A stretch of 64,000 nucleotides of DNA from Bacillus sp. SD088 (GCF_017355205.1 NZ_JADIJK010000004.1:203370-267369), one strand, 5' to 3'. Positions 18,551 to 27,293 are shown, counted from the stretch's first letter. Translations and numbers: made by a program. The notes: generated by a model not told the origin, from the letters alone.

Positions 18551-19753
18551 TTAGGCTGCAAGTGAAGATTGCTTTTTTAATGGACGATCATAAAAATAAG
18601 ATAAAACAAATGAGACAAGCAATAAGAAGATCAAGATCATAAATAGTACGGACATTCCCCACAAGTCGACAAGCATTCCACCAAGGACAGGACCGACCAT
18701 GCGTCCCCCTGTTGCCGTACTATTGACAATTCCTTGATAAAAGCCTTCCCTTCCTTTTGGGGCTAATTGATTGGCGACTGTTGGAACAACGGGCCAAACT
18801 AACATTTCCCCTACACTCAAAATGATCATTGCCGATAAAAATCCTTTAAATCCGTCGGCCATACCAGCCACACCATAGGAAACCATAAAAATTGCAAATC
18901 CAACGAGCATTTGCCCCTTCAAGTTTTGGCTGCCGGCCTTTCTTAATATTTTTTGCAAAACAGGCTGTCCTAGCACAATAATCGCCCCATTTATCGTCCA
19001 CAGAAAGCTATATTGGTTTAAGGACATATTGACTTCCTGGGTGTAGGAAGAGATCGTCGCTTGCCATTGAACATAACAGACCCAGCCTAAAAAGTAGGCT
19101 ACACATATAATCCCTAATGCGTAAAATTTACTTTTATCCCGAATTGTCCTTCTTTCTTGCAATACATTAGATTGACCAAGCTGTCCTTCTGCCATATTTT
19201 TATAGCTGAATAGGGCGATGAAAAGAAAGAGCACATACATCGATAAATTCGCAAGGAAAATATAATCGAAAGAAAAATTGGCGACAACTCCTCCCAGTGC
19301 AGAACCAATCGCAACTCCGGCATTTTGTGCCACATAGACAGCATTAAACGCCCGTCTTCCTCCCTCTTTCCAAACCGAACCCGCCATCGCAAACATGGAA
19401 GGAAAAATAATGCCTCCCCCAAGTCCTAAAATGGTGAGAAAAATTACATAATAAGGCCATCCATGCCAAAACGTCATTCCAAGTAGTGATAAGATGGAAA
19501 TGATGATTCCTAATAGAATCGATTTGTATCCGCCAATTTTATCAAAAAAAATCCCTCCTACTAGATTTCCTATCACACTAGCAGCAGAGTTCAACATCAA
19601 TACTAAACCGGCAATAAATAAAGATTTTCCTAAATAATCATGTATATAAATGGCATTCAGCGGCCATAAAAACGAATTCCCTGTCACACTGACTAGCATG
19701 CCAATAACTAATAACCACACTGCCTTAGGCATTTCCTGTTGCATCTCCTTCAT
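18551..19753 (-). CDS. yttB: MFS transporter YttB
   Basis: A 400-residue, 12-helix major facilitator permease. The loop between helices 2 and 3, GGIFFDKIGGYKSILLG, is the MFS signature. The N-terminus and overall sequence resemble B. subtilis YttB, a drug-efflux-like transporter of unknown substrate. Three in-frame ATGs lie at the start; the first (19753) is used, but the one at 19732 (MPKAVWLL) may be real because AAGGAG lies upstream of it. It is a single gene with no partner. Confidence 0.85.
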   Translation of the reverse strand: MKEMQQEMPKAVWLLVIGMLVSVTGNSFLWPLNAIYIHDYLGKSLFIAGLVLMLNSAASVIGNLVGGIFFDKIGGYKSILLGIIISILSLLGMTFWHGWPYYVIFLTILGLGGGIIFPSMFAMAGSVWKEGGRRAFNAVYVAQNAGVAIGSALGGVVANFSFDYIFLANLSMYVLFLFIALFSYKNMAEGQLGQSNVLQERRTIRDKSKFYALGIICVAYFLGWVCYVQWQATISSYTQEVNMSLNQYSFLWTINGAIIVLGQPVLQKILRKAGSQNLKGQMLVGFAIFMVSYGVAGMADGFKGFLSAMIILSVGEMLVWPVVPTVANQLAPKGREGFYQGIVNSTATGGRMVGPVLGGMLVDLWGMSVLFMILIFLLLVSFVLSYFYDRPLKKQSSLAA

Positions 19754-20036
19754 CCTGTTTTATTACCTGACACAGTGCTCAGAAGCCAGCTTATAAGAGC
19801 CGTTCCCGAAGCTCTTCCCCTTTGTGCCTAAGCCATTCTATTCCATTCAATCTGAAGAAGCAAGTAGGAAGAGAATATCCAGAACAATCTTGATTTTGCC
19901 AAACTTCTCTTAGTCGACAAAAAGTTAGAAAATCTTACAGTTAACATTGGATTTTATACATTTTTATAGGTATATTGTTGATAAGAGATAGGATAATATT
20001 CCTAGTTCTCATCAGACAAGGAAGGGGAACCAGAAA

Positions 20037-21068
20037 ATGTCTAAATTCAAAGTTGGAATTATTGGTTGTGGGCGAATTTTCCCAATGCATGCGTATCCAG
20101 TCAATGCTCGCGAGGATACGGAAATTGTCGCAGTTTGTGATAATAAGGGGGATCGTGCAAAGGAAAAGGCAGAAATTTTTCAGTGTGCCTATTATACGGA
20201 TTATGAGAAGATGTTGGATACTGAAGAATTAGATGTCATTCATATTTGCCTTCCACATCACTTACATGCCCCTGTCGCGATTGCAGCAGCAAAACGAAAT
20301 ATTCATATTTTGACGGAAAAACCAATGTCGATTGCTTATGAAGATGCGGTAGACATGGTGGAAACAGCCAAAAAGAATGAGGTAACATTAGGGGTTATTT
20401 TCCAAAACCGCTATAATCCTGGTGCCAAGCTGGTTAAGGACATGCTTGAAAATGGTGAATTAGGTGCCATTCAAGCTGGAAAATTGTCCGTCACTTGGGA
20501 TCGTTCTGATGACTATTATAAGCAGAGTGATTGGAAAGGGACATGGGATAAAGAAGGCGGTGGCGTCATTATTGATCAAGCGATCCATACAATGGATTTA
20601 ATGAGATGGTTTGTAGATGATGACATTCAATACGTAGATGCAGCAATTAGTAACCGTGCCCATGAATTTATTGATGTAGAAGATTCAGCCGAGGGTGTCA
20701 TTAAATATAAGAATGGTGTGGTCACCGCGTTTCATGCGATTAACTATTACACGTATGATGCACCTGTTGAAATTGAGCTCCACTGTGAAAACGGTACCGC
20801 CAAAATGGTCGGTGACCGTGCAACTGTTACTTTGAATGATGGTAGGGAATTTATCGCCGATAATAATCCAAATGAGACATTTGATTACAATAGTGGTGCG
20901 AAAAGCTATTGGGGCGTAAGTCATATTAAACAAGTCAATAATTACTATGAGGCCCTCAAGGAAGGTACACAACCAGACATTACAGGCGAAGAAGCATTGA
21001 AAACTCAAAAAATGATCGTAGCCATTTATGATTCTGGGAAAAAGAAGGAACGAGTAACATTCGAGTAG
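20037..21068 (+). CDS. Gfo/Idh/MocA family oxidoreductase
   Basis: A 343-residue NAD(P)-dependent dehydrogenase. The Rossmann loop VGIIGCGRI is at residues 6-14, the family lysine is in TEKPMS at about 97-102, and the catalytic histidine is in IDQAIHTMDLMRWF at about 180-193. These enzymes act on sugars, inositols or sugar acids; the substrate cannot be read from sequence, and no sugar operon is adjacent, so it stands alone. AAGGGGAACC precedes the ATG. A strong terminator follows at 21077. Confidence 0.88.
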   Translation: MSKFKVGIIGCGRIFPMHAYPVNAREDTEIVAVCDNKGDRAKEKAEIFQCAYYTDYEKMLDTEELDVIHICLPHHLHAPVAIAAAKRNIHILTEKPMSIAYEDAVDMVETAKKNEVTLGVIFQNRYNPGAKLVKDMLENGELGAIQAGKLSVTWDRSDDYYKQSDWKGTWDKEGGGVIIDQAIHTMDLMRWFVDDDIQYVDAAISNRAHEFIDVEDSAEGVIKYKNGVVTAFHAINYYTYDAPVEIELHCENGTAKMVGDRATVTLNDGREFIADNNPNETFDYNSGAKSYWGVSHIKQVNNYYEALKEGTQPDITGEEALKTQKMIVAIYDSGKKKERVTFE

Positions 21069-21076
21069 TTGATGAG

Positions 21077-21105
21077 AAGGACAGGTTTCGGCCTGTCCTT
21101 TTATT
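21077..21105 (+). terminator. Terminator of the Gfo/Idh/MocA gene
   Basis: A 9-bp stem AAGGACAGG/CCTGTCCTT with loop TTTCGG, followed by TTATT. Confidence 0.9.
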
Positions 21106-21139
21106 GTATTATCTTTGAAAAAGCGCTAGGAATTCTTTT

Positions 21140-22108
21140 TTATAGATTTAAAAATTTATGTTGGTCATTATCAAACAAGGAGCTAATGGATTCGTGGTTA
21201 TGAATTCTTACAACTGCTTCTGCAAATAAGGGCGCCACCGAAACCCTTTTTATTTTCTGCGAATGGATTGCTGGATTTTCAACGGAATCTGTACTAATCA
21301 CCAATTCAATTGGACTATTTTCTATTCTTTCAATTGCTGTCTCACTAAGCATTAGATGGGATAATGCGGCATAAATCTTATTGGCTCCTCTTCCCTTCAA
21401 TCCTTTAGCTAAATCGACTAAGGTTCCGCCTGAGATACTGAAATCATCGACAATCAGTGTATTTTTGCCTTTTACATCACCAATAATTTCCAGCACCTTT
21501 GCATTCTCATCATGCGACTTTCTCATTTTATCACCAATCGCCACAGGTATTTGTAAGGTAGTGGCAAAGTTCCTTGCCTCTTTCGCAAATCCGACATCAG
21601 GTGAAACGACAACAAGATCTTCTATCCCCATGCTTTCAATCTCTTCACAAAGGATTGGAAGGGCAAATAAATGATCCACAGGCTTTTTGAAAAAACCTTG
21701 AATTTGTGGGCTATGTAGGTCCATTGTCAAAATTCGATCCGCTCCCGCCAATTCCATACACTCAGCACAAACTCTTGCTCTGATCGAAACTCGAGGCTCA
21801 TCCTTTTTATCTCCTTTGGCATAACCAAAATAAGGGATAATCGCCGTGACAGAGTTCGCACTAGCTCTTTTAAAAGCATCCATCCAAAAGAGAATTTCGG
21901 TAAACTCATCATTGGGCTTTAGACCAATGGGTTGAACAAGATAAACATCATGATCCCGAACCGTTTCATTAATTTTCACAAAAATATTACCATCAGAAAA
22001 TGTCAAGACCTCTGATTTCCCTAACTCACTCCCGATGTAGTCACACATTTTTTGCGCAAAAGATGTTCCTGTACTACCACCAAATATCTTAATGTCTGCA
22101 TTTGTCAA
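21140..22108 (-). CDS. Divergent ribose-phosphate pyrophosphokinase paralogue
   Basis: The 322-residue protein has the PRPP synthetase fold and makes, or made, PRPP from ribose 5-phosphate and ATP. Recognisable parts are FSDGNIFVKINE (residues 37-48), the TMDLHSPQIQGFF stretch (128-140) and the PRTase-type loop. That loop is DDFSISGGT at 221-229 instead of the usual DDMIDTAGT, and the ATP-binding flexible loop is KKDEPRVSIRARV rather than the usual form with RQDRK. It is therefore a paralogue and not the housekeeping Prs. The start is TTG at 22108 with AGAGGTAGG upstream. It is a single gene. Confidence 0.8.
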   Translation of the reverse strand: MTNADIKIFGGSTGTSFAQKMCDYIGSELGKSEVLTFSDGNIFVKINETVRDHDVYLVQPIGLKPNDEFTEILFWMDAFKRASANSVTAIIPYFGYAKGDKKDEPRVSIRARVCAECMELAGADRILTMDLHSPQIQGFFKKPVDHLFALPILCEEIESMGIEDLVVVSPDVGFAKEARNFATTLQIPVAIGDKMRKSHDENAKVLEIIGDVKGKNTLIVDDFSISGGTLVDLAKGLKGRGANKIYAALSHLMLSETAIERIENSPIELVISTDSVENPAIHSQKIKRVSVAPLFAEAVVRIHNHESISSLFDNDQHKFLNL

Positions 22109-22219
22109 TTGACGTCGCCTACCTCTATAATTTAGTTATTTTCGTACATTTACAATCCTTTTTGGAAATCATTGCGATATAGTATGTCCTAACGGTCGTA
22201 TGATTTGAAAACCTCCTCA

Positions 22220-22858
22220 CTAATATTTTTTCGCTACAATCATATAGTTAGCAGGTATATATGGGTGTTTCTGATTAGGCTCTTCATACATCTTTTTTAT
22301 TACAAAACCTTGTTGTGCAAAGGACGTAATAATTTCGGAGAATGTCCATTTCCGTAAATAGGTTTTAGGAAATTGTTCACGATCTTTTTCAGAAAAAAAC
22401 TTTTCATATGCAATCGGATTTTCTTGTAAATCCTTATCAAAATAATTCCCTTTAAACATTAAAGTTCCATCCGTTTGGTTTATCTCTACAATTTTGTTGA
22501 AAGGATGAAAATCTCTCAATAGTAACTTCCCATTATTTTTCAGTAAATCAAATGAATTTTTTGCAAATTTATCTAAATCAGAAATGTAATGTAATATACC
22601 AAATTCCATAAAAACAATGTCAAAGCTATTTCTCATTTTTTCAATAGAGATATTAAAAATATCAGAAACTATGTAATCTATTTTCACATTTGCTCCACTG
22701 GACAATTTCTTAGCATACTCTCCCATTTTCTTCCGAGATGTCTACCACCGTGACATCTGCTCCAAGAACAGAAAGACTCACTGCTCTAATCCCACTAGAG
22801 CCTAAAAGATTCTATATTCCCAAGCCAATTTATTTCGTTCGCTTTGTTCTTTTTGCAC
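22220..22858 (-). pseudogene. Broken SAM-dependent methyltransferase
   Basis: A GTG at 22858 with AAAGGGGAG upstream begins QKEQSERNKLAWEYRIF. The SAM-binding motif then follows directly in another frame as GSSGIRAVSLSVLGADVTVV, so about 50 residues between them are missing. A second frameshift near 22733 is needed to reach GEYAKKLSSGANVKIDYIVS. The remaining 168 residues hold methyltransferase motifs II-IV (FDIVFMEFGILHY, LLLRDFHPF). With the internal deletion and two frame breaks, this is a dead class I methyltransferase gene. Confidence 0.75.
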
Positions 22859-23338
22859 TAATGCTCCCCTTTCATTAACCAAGGCAATGATACTTAGAGA
22901 ATTTGCATCAATAGTTGTAGAATTTTGTGCCATAAAATCAATAACCACAGCACTGCTCGCTATCACACAAATAGGAGAATACTTTGCAAACAGCGGGCAC
23001 AAGAGCTTAGCTTCATTGACAATCCTTCAATAGGCTTAGGAAATCTTCTTCACGCTCTTATTATCTATTTCTACATTTTCTATAATAAACCTTTTGAAGA
23101 TCGAAAAATAAAAGTATTAATTTTTACTTTTGTAAGAATACGTTATATTCACTTATGCTGTATAAATTTTTTTATAGAAACTAGGTAAAAGATTGAAGGA
23201 TTTGCTTCTTTTGGATAGATAAGGACGTTCTGGATGTTTTTTTATATAAGGGGTTAGTCGATTCACTGCTTTTCTTGCGTGTCTAACTTGTTGATCAAGA
23301 TCAACTAACAATAACTGGGGGATTTAGTGAAGTTATGA
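22859..23338. other. AT-rich gap without a credible gene
   Basis: About 480 bp between the broken methyltransferase and the toxin gene. Short open frames exist on both strands, but none has a ribosome-binding site, recognisable protein sequence or normal codon use. The sequence looks like decayed accessory DNA. Confidence 0.5.
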
Positions 23339-23644
23339 TCATGTTGTTTTGTTCATATTAATGTTCAATTCTCGTGCTTGATGAAAAATCCTTACTATAT
23401 CAATGTGGTCCGAACTCTTAATCCTATAAATAATCCGATAACTTTGATACAATTTTTCCCTAATGCTTTTCTTTTCAAATTCAGGCACAATTCGTCCAGA
23501 CAAAGGAAAAAGTGAAACAGACTCCGCGGTGGCGAAAATCCCTCTTACTACTACGGTGGCATTTTCCTTAGAGTCAAGGGAGATGTATTGGGATATATCT
23601 TCTAAATCTGTTACGGCATCAGGTGACCAAACTATCCTAACCAC
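23339..23644 (-). CDS. RelE/ParE-family toxin
   Basis: A 101-residue protein of the type II toxin superfamily. The N-terminus (VRIVWSPDAVTDLEDISQYI) and the core pattern (PLSGRIVPEF, then YRIIYRI and VRIFHQARE) are typical of ParE-like toxins, which poison gyrase, rather than of RelE ribonucleases, but the activity cannot be decided here. The start is GTG at 23644. The gene overlaps the upstream antitoxin gene by 13 bp, the classic toxin-antitoxin arrangement. It sits in a decayed accessory stretch. Confidence 0.85.
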   Translation of the reverse strand: MVRIVWSPDAVTDLEDISQYISLDSKENATVVVRGIFATAESVSLFPLSGRIVPEFEKKSIREKLYQSYRIIYRIKSSDHIDIVRIFHQARELNINMNKTT

Positions 23645-23814
23645 TTTTTAAATTTCTCCTTTACTTCTTCATGGGCAATCCCTTTTCCTTCATCCAACTG
23701 TTGGATAGCAGACTCTATCTTTATTCTCTCATATAACTTTTCCATTATATTGTCTGTAGTGACGTTCTCTGGGAGATTTTTTATCATTTCAATAATCTCT
23801 TCTTTTGCAGACAT
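23632..23814 (-). CDS. Antitoxin of the ParE/RelE pair
   Basis: Sixty residues, acidic, starting MSAKEEIIEMIKNLPENVTT. It is helical and lacks a clear DNA-binding domain, resembling small antitoxins such as those paired with ParE in bacilli (IQQLDEGKGIAHEEVKEKF; the GKGI...E motif is common in this group). It is translated first and its stop overlaps the toxin start, so antitoxin and toxin are co-translated. AGAGGTG precedes the ATG. Confidence 0.82.
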   Translation of the reverse strand: MSAKEEIIEMIKNLPENVTTDNIMEKLYERIKIESAIQQLDEGKGIAHEEVKEKFKKWLG

Positions 23815-23899
23815 TTTTTATCACCTCTTCTATTTTCATTATAATGGATCTCCCTTGTTTCCACAACGCATACAAAAGCAGATCTTCGTGATCCAAATA

Positions 23900-23930
23900 A
23901 TTTAAAACGCCTTGAGCCATGCCCAAGGCG
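23900..23930 (-). terminator. Terminator of ytzC
   Basis: CGCCTTG (23908-23914) pairs with CAAGGCG (23924-23930) around a 9-nt loop; read on the minus strand it is followed by TTTTAAATT. Confidence 0.85.
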
Positions 23931-23936
23931 CTATTC

Positions 23937-24227
23937 TTACATCATTGTCCCATATGGAGGACGTTCTTGGTTTTGGAGAATCATTTGGTTTTGCAACTGT
24001 TGGACTTTCAGTCGAGTACGATCTAATTGTTCACGTTGTTGCGCGTTGGAGCTGTCTTTGAGTTTTTCCAGTTCCATCACTGCTTGTTCCAAATCGGCCT
24101 GAGCTTCACTAAATTCCGCATCTTGATAAAATCCCTGTCTCAATGCTTCATCCAGCTGTTCATTGGCATAAAGAATAGCGTCTTCACAACGGTTCATACA
24201 ATTTTCGACAGACTGTCGCGTTGCCAT
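23937..24227 (-). CDS. ytzC: YtzC, DUF2524 protein
   Basis: A 96-residue, almost wholly helical protein (MATRQSVENCMNRCEDAILY ... LEQAVMELEKLKDSSNAQQR), matching the DUF2524 family of B. subtilis YtzC in length and sequence. It is probably a two-helix coiled coil. Function is unknown, and there are no catalytic residues or membrane segments. It is encoded divergently from mnmM, as in the B. subtilis ytzC-ytqA-ytqB region, and has its own terminator. Confidence 0.85.
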   Translation of the reverse strand: MATRQSVENCMNRCEDAILYANEQLDEALRQGFYQDAEFSEAQADLEQAVMELEKLKDSSNAQQREQLDRTRLKVQQLQNQMILQNQERPPYGTMM

Positions 24228-24347
24228 ACCCGATCCTCTCCTTCACCGAGTGTTCCCGCAAAAGGCGGGTATGTCTAGTTTGTTCTCAAAAGGGATTCTC
24301 TATGATAAAATTTTTTTAGTGAAACTGGTTATTTTTAGAGGAGTTGA

Positions 24348-24956
24348 ATGTTTTTGGGAATTGAAACGATCCTTACCTATGTCCGTTCTTTATTGACAAG
24401 GACTGTACAGAAGGATGATATTGTGGTGGATGCTACGGTTGGAAATGGACACGATACGGTTTTTTTAGCCAAACTTGTCGGTGAAGCTGGCCAGGTATAC
24501 GGATTTGATATACAGGCACAGGCGATTGAACAAACAACAAAGCGGTTAGCGGAGAATGTAGAAGGCTCTGTTCAGCTTTTTCAAACAGGGCATGAGCACG
24601 TCGCTTCCTGGCTGCCCACTGAACATCATGGACAGCTAGCTGCAGCGATTTTTAATTTAGGCTATTTACCGAGAGGAAATAAAACCATTGTCACCAAACC
24701 GGAAACAACCATTTCGGCGATTGAACAATTATTACCGCTTTTGAAAATCGGTGGCATCCTTATACTCGTTGTCTACCATGGCCACGAAGGTGGCGCTAAA
24801 GAGCGCGACGCCTTACTTGAATATGTTTCCGCACTCAATCAAGAAGCCTATAACGTCCTCCATTACGCCTTCCTAAACCAGCGGAATCATCCCCCCTTTG
24901 TCCTTGCAATTGAAAAAAGAAAAAACGAAAATGGGGCCAGTCCCCCACCACAGTAA
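24348..24956 (+). CDS. mnmM: tRNA 5-aminomethyluridine methyltransferase MnmM (YtqB)
   Basis: A 202-residue class I SAM methyltransferase. The SAM loop DATVGNGHDTVFL is at about residues 29-41, and NLGYLPRGNK (about 105-114) is the family motif near the active site. YtqB is reported to be MnmM, which methylates nm5(s2)U at the tRNA wobble position. The last residues, after the usual end FVLAIEKRK, are NENGASPPPQ, encoded by the arm of a palindrome that has replaced the original 3' end. The radical-SAM partner gene ytqA (mnmL) is not next to it. Confidence 0.86.
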   Translation: MFLGIETILTYVRSLLTRTVQKDDIVVDATVGNGHDTVFLAKLVGEAGQVYGFDIQAQAIEQTTKRLAENVEGSVQLFQTGHEHVASWLPTEHHGQLAAAIFNLGYLPRGNKTIVTKPETTISAIEQLLPLLKIGGILILVVYHGHEGGAKERDALLEYVSALNQEAYNVLHYAFLNQRNHPPFVLAIEKRKNENGASPPPQ

Positions 24957-24984
24957 CGCGTTAACAGCGCGGGGGACTGGCCCC
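24933..24984. terminator. GGGGCCAGTCCCCC palindrome between mnmM and ytpB
   Basis: A perfect 14-bp inverted repeat: GGGGCCAGTCCCCC at 24933-24946 and GGGGGACTGGCCCC at 24971-24984, separated by 24 nt. It overlaps the 3' end of mnmM and abuts the ytpB stop codon. It is a likely bidirectional terminator, related to the GGGGACTGTCCCC element near 42945. Confidence 0.8.
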
Positions 24985-24985
24985 G

Positions 24986-26050
24986 TTAATTGGCCCCTTT
25001 TAGGTGGCGATAGATTCTTCCGTTCCAATAGAAGAAGTAGCCTGTTGGGCCGCTTTGTTTCATTATTTTTCTGGCGAGTGGGCGAACTTTTTTTTGTTTG
25101 TTTACTTTTTGGTCGGAGAGGTAGATGGCTAGGAGGCCGCGGTTGATTAATTTATGAAATTTTGTATCGGGTAAGAATTTTGTATGTTCATCCGCTTTTC
25201 TGAGGAAATGAATGAGACGCAAAAATAGCTGTTCGTCGTTAGCATAGTAAAAACAAAAATTAAGGTCGCCTTCTTCCCGATCTTCTTCTTGGTCAATGAA
25301 ATAATCCAAAAGAATGTGCAGTCCTTGAATATAGGGAAAATAGCCATTACGAATCATTTCTGCATGCTTAGCTTGAAAATCCGCTCGGAGACCATAGGAT
25401 ACTAAACAAAAGATCCCGAGTGTTGAACCCGTACAGGCAGAAAATTCATACCAGCTCATATCTGGACACTCTGCTTGATGCTGGGCAAACCATTTTTGTA
25501 ACCTTTGTTCACGTTCTTCAACATCGACATGCTTATGTACTTGCAAATCACAATAATAATTACATAATTCTATGAGATAGGGCTTTATCTCTTCATAATA
25601 AGGGAGTTTTTCTAGCATCGATTGACAAGCCCGCACAAGCGCTATTAAATAGTCGCCATCATTCTGATCTTCTCGGTGCCGGTAGTAATCACGGGGTTCC
25701 GCTCCAACCGTGAGTGCATCGATCATCGATTCATGCAAGGCGGCAAAATCGTCAGGATCTAAAGACGTGCTACGATCACAAAGATTGTCTAAATAATCGC
25801 TAATCGTCTGATATGCGACGATAAACTGGATCGCCGTTTCCTTCTTGTCTAATGCGGTTAACGCCATAATCGAGCCACCTTCACAATGAAAGGTTTTATG
25901 CTCAATACTTGCCAGAGCTTGATTCCTCAATTCTCCATTCGGGATCATCTCCGCTCTATTTTTCCATGCTTTCAACTCTTGATGAGTAATGGGAAACACT
26001 TGACGAAACACTTGATTCAACAATGTGACAGGATTTACTGGTAATGTCAT
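24986..26050 (-). CDS. ytpB: Tetraprenyl-beta-curcumene synthase YtpB
   Basis: A 354-residue protein of the large terpene synthase family (DUF2600). B. subtilis YtpB cyclises a C35 prenyl diphosphate to tetraprenyl-beta-curcumene, a precursor of sesquarterpenes in spores. The Asp-rich segment ISDYLDNLCDRST at about residues 83-95 is the probable metal-diphosphate site, and a second acidic cluster, DYFIDQEEDREEGDLNF, lies near residue 250. It ends within 2 bp of the 3' palindrome. Its neighbours mnmM, ytpA and ytoA match the B. subtilis order. Confidence 0.9.
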   Translation of the reverse strand: MTLPVNPVTLLNQVFRQVFPITHQELKAWKNRAEMIPNGELRNQALASIEHKTFHCEGGSIMALTALDKKETAIQFIVAYQTISDYLDNLCDRSTSLDPDDFAALHESMIDALTVGAEPRDYYRHREDQNDGDYLIALVRACQSMLEKLPYYEEIKPYLIELCNYYCDLQVHKHVDVEEREQRLQKWFAQHQAECPDMSWYEFSACTGSTLGIFCLVSYGLRADFQAKHAEMIRNGYFPYIQGLHILLDYFIDQEEDREEGDLNFCFYYANDEQLFLRLIHFLRKADEHTKFLPDTKFHKLINRGLLAIYLSDQKVNKQKKVRPLARKIMKQSGPTGYFFYWNGRIYRHLKGAN

Positions 26051-26070
26051 GCCATTTCACCTCATTATTT

Positions 26071-26255
26071 AAGAAAAGCGCAAGGCGTCCGTTTAGCGAC
26101 GTACAAACTTTAGGGGACTGACGAGATAAAGGAAACACGATGAACCCGAAGGGTGAATCGATGTTGACTTACGCAAGCAGGCACCGAAAGTTTGTACGTC
26201 GCTGGGCGCCGGAGCTAGATCAAAACACTAACCAAAATTTATACTTTCCTATCCT
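26071..26255. repeat. Dispersed repeat type II, copy 1
   Basis: It opens AAGAAAAGCGCAAGGCGTC and ends GGAGCTAGATC plus an A/T tail ATACTTTC, the same ends as type I copy 1 (1587-1745), but with a different core. The core is a long hairpin: AGCGACGTACAAACTTT (26095-26111) is exactly complementary to 26187-26203. It fills the ytpB-ytpA gap. Confidence 0.85.
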
Positions 26256-26293
26256 ATAAAGATCAGGGCGCCTTGGTCAGCCCCAAAGCACTC

Positions 26294-27109
26294 TTAAGAA
26301 AAGTCATCTTTCTTATAGTCCAAAAAACGCAGTCTCAGCTCAACAAAGTTTTTTGCATAAAGGAAAACTTGCTCCTTTTCTGGTTCATTAAAAATTTCAT
26401 GATAACAATCAGGCCATTCCTTATATGTTTTCTCCGTTATCTTCACATGATTAAACCACTCAAACACTTCTAGCTTATCCACAATTTTATCATCCCCGCC
26501 TTGAAGAACCAATAAAGGGATATCGGGGAATTTTAACATTTGGGCAAAAGCTAATTTCATTGCACTCACAAGCTCACGATACCAGCGTACGGAAACCTTC
26601 GTAACCGTTAAACCATCATTTAAAGTTCTCTCTTTTACATCTTCATCCCTTGTTGTGAGGTTTACATTTAATCCAGGATTCACTTTTAGTCCCGGTGCAA
26701 TCCAGTTTAACCCTACTGTAAGGGCATTTAAAGGAATCGATGGATAATCTTTTAACCCGAGACAGGGCGAGGAAAGAATCAATCCATCCACTGTGATATC
26801 TGTTGTTTGTAGCATACGGATCGCTGTTAATCCCCCCATGCTATGGCCGATAACGAAAACAGGAAGCTCATAGCTCTTAGCTGCTTGCACCCAGTCTAAT
26901 GCTTCATTTACATATTCATCAAAAGAATCAATATGTCCTCTGTGCATTCTTGTCGTTAAACCTTGCCCTGGTAAGTCTCCAGTGATAACGTGAAATCCTT
27001 CAGACCTCCACATCTCAATCAACCACCAATATCGCCCATGATGTTCCATTGCTCCGTGAATAATCACGATTACCCCAACAGCAGGTTGTTCTGTTTCAAT
27101 TTTTTTCAT
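26294..27109 (-). CDS. ytpA: YtpA, alpha/beta-hydrolase (lysophospholipase type)
   Basis: A 271-residue alpha/beta hydrolase. The nucleophile elbow GHSMGG is at about residues 98-103, the oxyanion segment IIHGAMEHHGRY is at about 15-26, and the late acid and histidine lie in QGGDDKIVD and PDCYHEIFNE. YtpA of B. subtilis is a phospholipase needed for the antibiotic lysophospholipid bacilysocin. The start is the second ATG of the ATGAATATG cluster, 7 nt after GGGG. No membrane anchor is present. Confidence 0.86.
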   Translation of the reverse strand: MKKIETEQPAVGVIVIIHGAMEHHGRYWWLIEMWRSEGFHVITGDLPGQGLTTRMHRGHIDSFDEYVNEALDWVQAAKSYELPVFVIGHSMGGLTAIRMLQTTDITVDGLILSSPCLGLKDYPSIPLNALTVGLNWIAPGLKVNPGLNVNLTTRDEDVKERTLNDGLTVTKVSVRWYRELVSAMKLAFAQMLKFPDIPLLVLQGGDDKIVDKLEVFEWFNHVKITEKTYKEWPDCYHEIFNEPEKEQVFLYAKNFVELRLRFLDYKKDDFS

Positions 27110-27293
27110 ATTCATTCCCCACATGTTTTCATATAAATTGTCTATCATTATTATAACTCGCTTTAAAAGGTTATGAACGATTTTTGCTTACCGTCACTTA
27201 TTCAAGCTGTTACATAAATTTTGCTCCACCTTCCCTGTCTCTATACATTCTTTGATATACTAAGGAGAGTAGAAAAAAGAAAGGATGATTATT

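Noticed and set aside
22925..23188. 87-residue plus-strand frame in the AT-rich gap
   Set aside because: It has no ribosome-binding site, is rich in aromatic and basic residues typical of random AT-rich sequence, and partly overlaps the broken methyltransferase remnant region.
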